Of a stretch of 19,112 nt of DNA, positions 16,776 to 19,112 are shown in pieces. Positions within the stretch are counted from its first letter, which is position 1; each line of letters begins with the position of its first letter. Both the position numbers and the translations under genes were made by a program. This DNA comes from Zygnema cylindricum (Eukaryota; Streptophyta; Zygnematophyceae; Zygnematales; Zygnemataceae): NCBI GenBank assembly GCA_037447655.1, contig JBBHKE010000693.1, positions 64,001-83,112 on the forward strand. Reading direction: 5' to 3'. The notes beneath the pieces are model-generated. The model was not told where the DNA came from. It saw nothing but the letters and a program-made list of their open reading frames with translations, and did no database searches.

Positions 16776-16781
16776 GGAGCC

Positions 16782-19112
16782 ATGGATCGCTACGTCCGCG
16801 TGGAGCGACCGGGACAGATGGCGCCCGGAAGTGCCCCAATAGCTCCGGGAGAAATACGCGTGACAGCTCATGGACGCGTGAGAGCCTATGTTACGTACGC
16901 CTGTGCTCTACTGGAGAAAGGACACCAGGAGGTTCTTTTGAAAGCCATGGGGCGAGCTATCAACAAGACGGTCACCATTGCTGAGATTATCAAGGTATTG
17001 TAGAGAGTGAATGAAAAATCTCTAGGGAACCGGTATGGAATCGTTAGTGCGGTTGTAGGGAATGAGTAAGGGATTTGTAAGGGATCTGTAGGGAATATTT
17101 AAGGTAAGGAATCTATAGAAACTTTGTACAGAATATGTAACATAGGAAATTTATACGGTATCTGCAGGGAATATGTAAGGTAAGGAATCTGTAGGGAATC
17201 TCTTGGAGGAGGAATAGGTGGATGAGACGATGGATTGGTTGGTTGATCAGTTGCATGGATGGCAAGCTGTCATTGTTCTACAAGATTTTAGGGTTTTGAG
17301 CAATATACACCCCCCATCTCTTCTAGAGTTAATCATTCTAAGTCAAGTGTCGTTTTTTTTTGACAATAACCGTAAATAAGTGTTAGTAGTCCTATTTAGG
17401 TAAGGGGCCTATAATAGCACATGGCGAAACATAATTTAGTGGAGTTGATTCTAATAAAGGAAGGACATAATACGTTGTAGGTAGTTGTTCTAGTGCTTTA
17501 ACGCAAATTATTCACTTAATTAATAATCTAAATTATGTTTCGCAATATTTCGCAACGTCGCTCGTTATGGGCTGCTTAAATAAATATTGCTAATAATATT
17601 ACTTTGTAATTTTGAGTCAAAAAATCACTCACTGCACTGAAAGGGATGGGCAATGTAGTGATAGGTTGTGTAGTTTTTGAGATATGGTAGAGTGATTTTT
17701 TATTTTTTTCAAGGCATTATGTACTGTTGAAGAATCGATTCATAACTGAAATATATATAATCTTGAAATGGAATCGTGATTTTTGCATGATTGGGAAAAA
17801 AATGAACTGTAAATTGTCATAAGAACACGATCAGGGACAGAGAGGAGTGAGGAGTGAGAGGGAGGGAGAGGGAGAGAGCGAGAGAGGGAGGGAGCGGGAG
17901 AAGAAAGGGAGATAGCAGAGGAGAAGAGGGGGAGTGGTGGGGAAAGAGAGAGAGAGATGGAGGGAGATAGCGGCAGAGAAGAGGAGGAGAGAGTGTGAGA
18001 GAGGGAGGGGGAAGGGAGGGAGGGAGAGCGAAAGGGAGAGAGAGGGAGGGCGTGATAAAAGGGAGGGAGGGAGGGAGAGGGAGATAGAGAAGAGCGGAAG
18101 AGAGAGCCTTTTTTGGAGGAGACACAACGCAGGATACTTTTAAATCTCCGTTTTACTTCAAATATTCCATTTCCTTAGAAAATCTCCGTTATTTTAAAAT
18201 AAAATCCGTTTTTTTTTGCAAAATCTACTTTTTCTTAGAAAATCTCCACTTTATTACAGAATTTCCTTTTAATTACAAAATCTTCATATTGTTGCAGTTG
18301 TGAAATGAGTCGCTGGCTCATGATTTTGGACTGCGTATACGTGTGTTTACATATCCCATACTTTTATGATTTAAATCTATCTTTGAATCTATGTTTAAAT
18401 TGGTGTTTATATTTATGTTCAAACCTTTGTTTAAATCCGCGTTTACGTCTTTGTTCAATCCTATGTTTAAATCTGTGTAAATAGATGTTAAATCTATGTT
18501 TAAATGGATTTCTAAATCTATGTTTAGAATGTGTGCATGAAATTATCTTTTTCCTAAATAGAATTTTTATACAGCCATAAGAATTTTTCTGCATCAAATT
18601 TTAAAGAAGCGGAATTTTTGCATCGTATGGCAATTTCATGCGGTTCCTTTACAAAAAGACCGTAATTTTAGACCTTTGCTTAACTAACCAATGTTAGAGA
18701 GGGAGGGAGGGATGGAGGAAGGGAGGGAAGGAAGAAAGGGGGGAGGAGAGAGGGGGGAGGGGAGGAGGAGGGGGGAGGGAGCAGCACAGTGAGGATGAGT
18801 TCACATTCAAAGACTGAAAACATTTCCAGATAAAAAATACTATTGCGAAGTACTTTGGTTCTAGGAATCTGCCAAAAGTAAACTGTGATTCTACGAGAAA
18901 ATGGATGAACCAATTAATTAAATATTGAAAAGAACTTATCTTCCTAAGGTCAGATTTGACAAGAGAGAAACAGGCATTGACTGGCGTATTTACTAACTTG
19001 GACGATCGGATTAATTTTTTATATTATTTCGCTCCAATTTTCTAGAGGAGAATTCCCGAACTTGATCAAAACACAACTATTGGGTCCACGGACATTACAG
19101 ACCTCTGGGAAC
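16782..19112 (+). CDS. Alba-domain RNA/DNA-binding protein, exons 1-2 (3' end outside window)
   Basis: Exon 1 is 16782-16994 (71 codons) and ends AAG|GTATTG. Exon 2 starts at 19046 after ttttctag and continues to the window edge (22 codons visible). Both borders are phase 0. The start is MDRYVRVERPG in a good plant context (gccATGG). The Alba domain (PF01918) is seen from about residue 22: IRVTAHGRVRAYVTYACALL, then VLLKAMGRAINKTVTIAEIIK at the end of exon 1. Exon 2 opens RRIPELDQNTTIGSTDITDLWE, the conserved IGSTDITD.WE segment of the family. The long plant class resembles the Rpp20/Rpp25-type Alba proteins and usually continues into an RGG-rich tail, which lies outside the window. Such proteins bind RNA and DNA in cytoplasm and nucleus, with roles in mRNA stability and translation and in R-loops (established knowledge for the family). 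Telo boxes in the leader suggest co-regulation with translation genes. Confidence 0.95.
17018..17215 (+). repeat. Degenerate ctgtagggaat tandem repeats
   Basis: Words of the form (ga)tctgtagggaat and gtaaggtaaggaat recur about every 10-27 bases between 17018 and 17215. The longest near-repeat pairs 17087-17114 with 17160-17190. Intronic, noncoding. Confidence 0.8.
17423..17543. repeat. 16-bp inverted repeat, about 89-bp loop
   Basis: gcgaaacataatttag (17423-17438) and ctaaattatgtttcgc (17528-17543) are exact reverse complements. They lie within Alba intron 1 and could be the ends of a small fold-back element. No target duplication was noted. Confidence 0.75.
17833..18107 (+). repeat. GA/GGGA purine tract in Alba intron
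   Basis: About 275 bp of imperfect GA and GGGA repeats on the coding strand, including gggagggagggaggg at 18061-18075 (four G3 runs, a G-quadruplex pattern in the transcript). Minus-strand Pro/Ser/Leu open frames of about 100 codons here are repeat artefacts. Confidence 0.93.
18141..18285 (+). repeat. Degenerate aaaatctccg tandem repeats
   Basis: Units such as taaatctccgtttta, gaaaatctccgtta, aaaatctactttttcttag and gaaaatctccacttt repeat at irregular spacing (about 20-30 bases). Noncoding intron sequence. Confidence 0.75.
18371..18529 (+). repeat. About 12-bp tandem repeat (tttaaatctatg)n
   Basis: A degenerate 12-base unit recurs about a dozen times. Because 12 is divisible by 3, the minus strand stays open and reads as repeated Phe-Lys-His-Arg. 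That frame lies antisense in an intron and is not considered a gene. Confidence 0.88.
18696..18780 (+). repeat. GGGA-rich tract
   Basis: GGGA/GGAA units with G runs up to six, purine on +, about 265 bp before the exon 2 acceptor. It matches several four-G-run patterns. Confidence 0.92.

Larger units (their letters stand above)
16995..19045 (+). other. Alba intron 1 (about 2.05 kb, repeat-filled)
   Basis: Bounded by GTATTG and TTTTCTAG. It contains at least five distinct repeat blocks, listed separately. The stretches 17220-17830, 18290-18370 and 18530-18690 show no gene or recognisable element. There is a short inverted-looking pair of gcgaaacataatttag (17423-17438) and ctaaattatgtttcgc (17528-17543). 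Confidence 0.9.

Noticed and set aside
17817-18143. About 100-codon Pro/Ser/Leu frames and a 69-codon Arg/Glu frame
   Set aside because: Microsatellite artefacts inside the Alba intron.
18364-18597. 77-codon minus-strand frame with Phe-Lys-His-Arg repeats
   Set aside because: Product of a 12-bp tandem repeat antisense in an intron. There are no flanking coding signals.

Overview
The window looks like land-plant nuclear DNA: AT-rich, intron-bearing, dense in microsatellites and mobile elements, with plant-type promoter motifs (AAACCCTA/TTAGGGTTT). The clearest gene is a plant-type Alba protein whose N-terminus (MDRYVRVERPG) is of the long land-plant Alba class. The abundance of GA-rich simple repeats and the sequence style would suit a bryophyte such as a liverwort, but this is inference and no species can be named from sequence alone.

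Two cellular genes are supported. On the minus strand at 2531-3742 are the last two exons of a GDP-fucose protein O-fucosyltransferase-like gene. They join in phase with GT-AG borders, and the 5' exon(s) are not recognisable in the window. On the plus strand at the right end, an Alba-domain gene starts at 16782. Exon 1 is 16782-16994, a 2-kb intron full of repeats follows, and exon 2 starts at 19046 and runs off the window.

The rest is accessory. Positions 1-2500 hold a tandem duplication, a diverged MITE and unassigned AT-rich DNA. Positions 3743-7430 hold GA-rich tracts, a small CpG-rich patch, a perfect 27-bp hairpin and short tandem duplications. Positions 7433-10498 are a decayed Ty1/copia retrotransposon with recognisable LTRs. 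It retains only the linker, reverse transcriptase and RNase H part of pol, broken by many stops. Positions 10499-13860 show no convincing gene but contain a TATCG palindrome cluster and several small hairpins. Positions 13865-16583 form an almost uninterrupted array of eight short TIR elements (three internal types, both orientations), with Tc1/mariner- or pogo-like ends and single TA dinucleotides between units. This array ends about 200 bp before the Alba start codon.

The two genes show no functional link. The most interesting structure is the MITE array: it contains a head-to-head pair of about 550-bp arms that would fold into a long hairpin if transcribed, and it directly abuts the short Alba promoter. 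All GA/GGGA tracts in the window carry purines on the same (+) strand. No evidence of a new multi-gene system was found.
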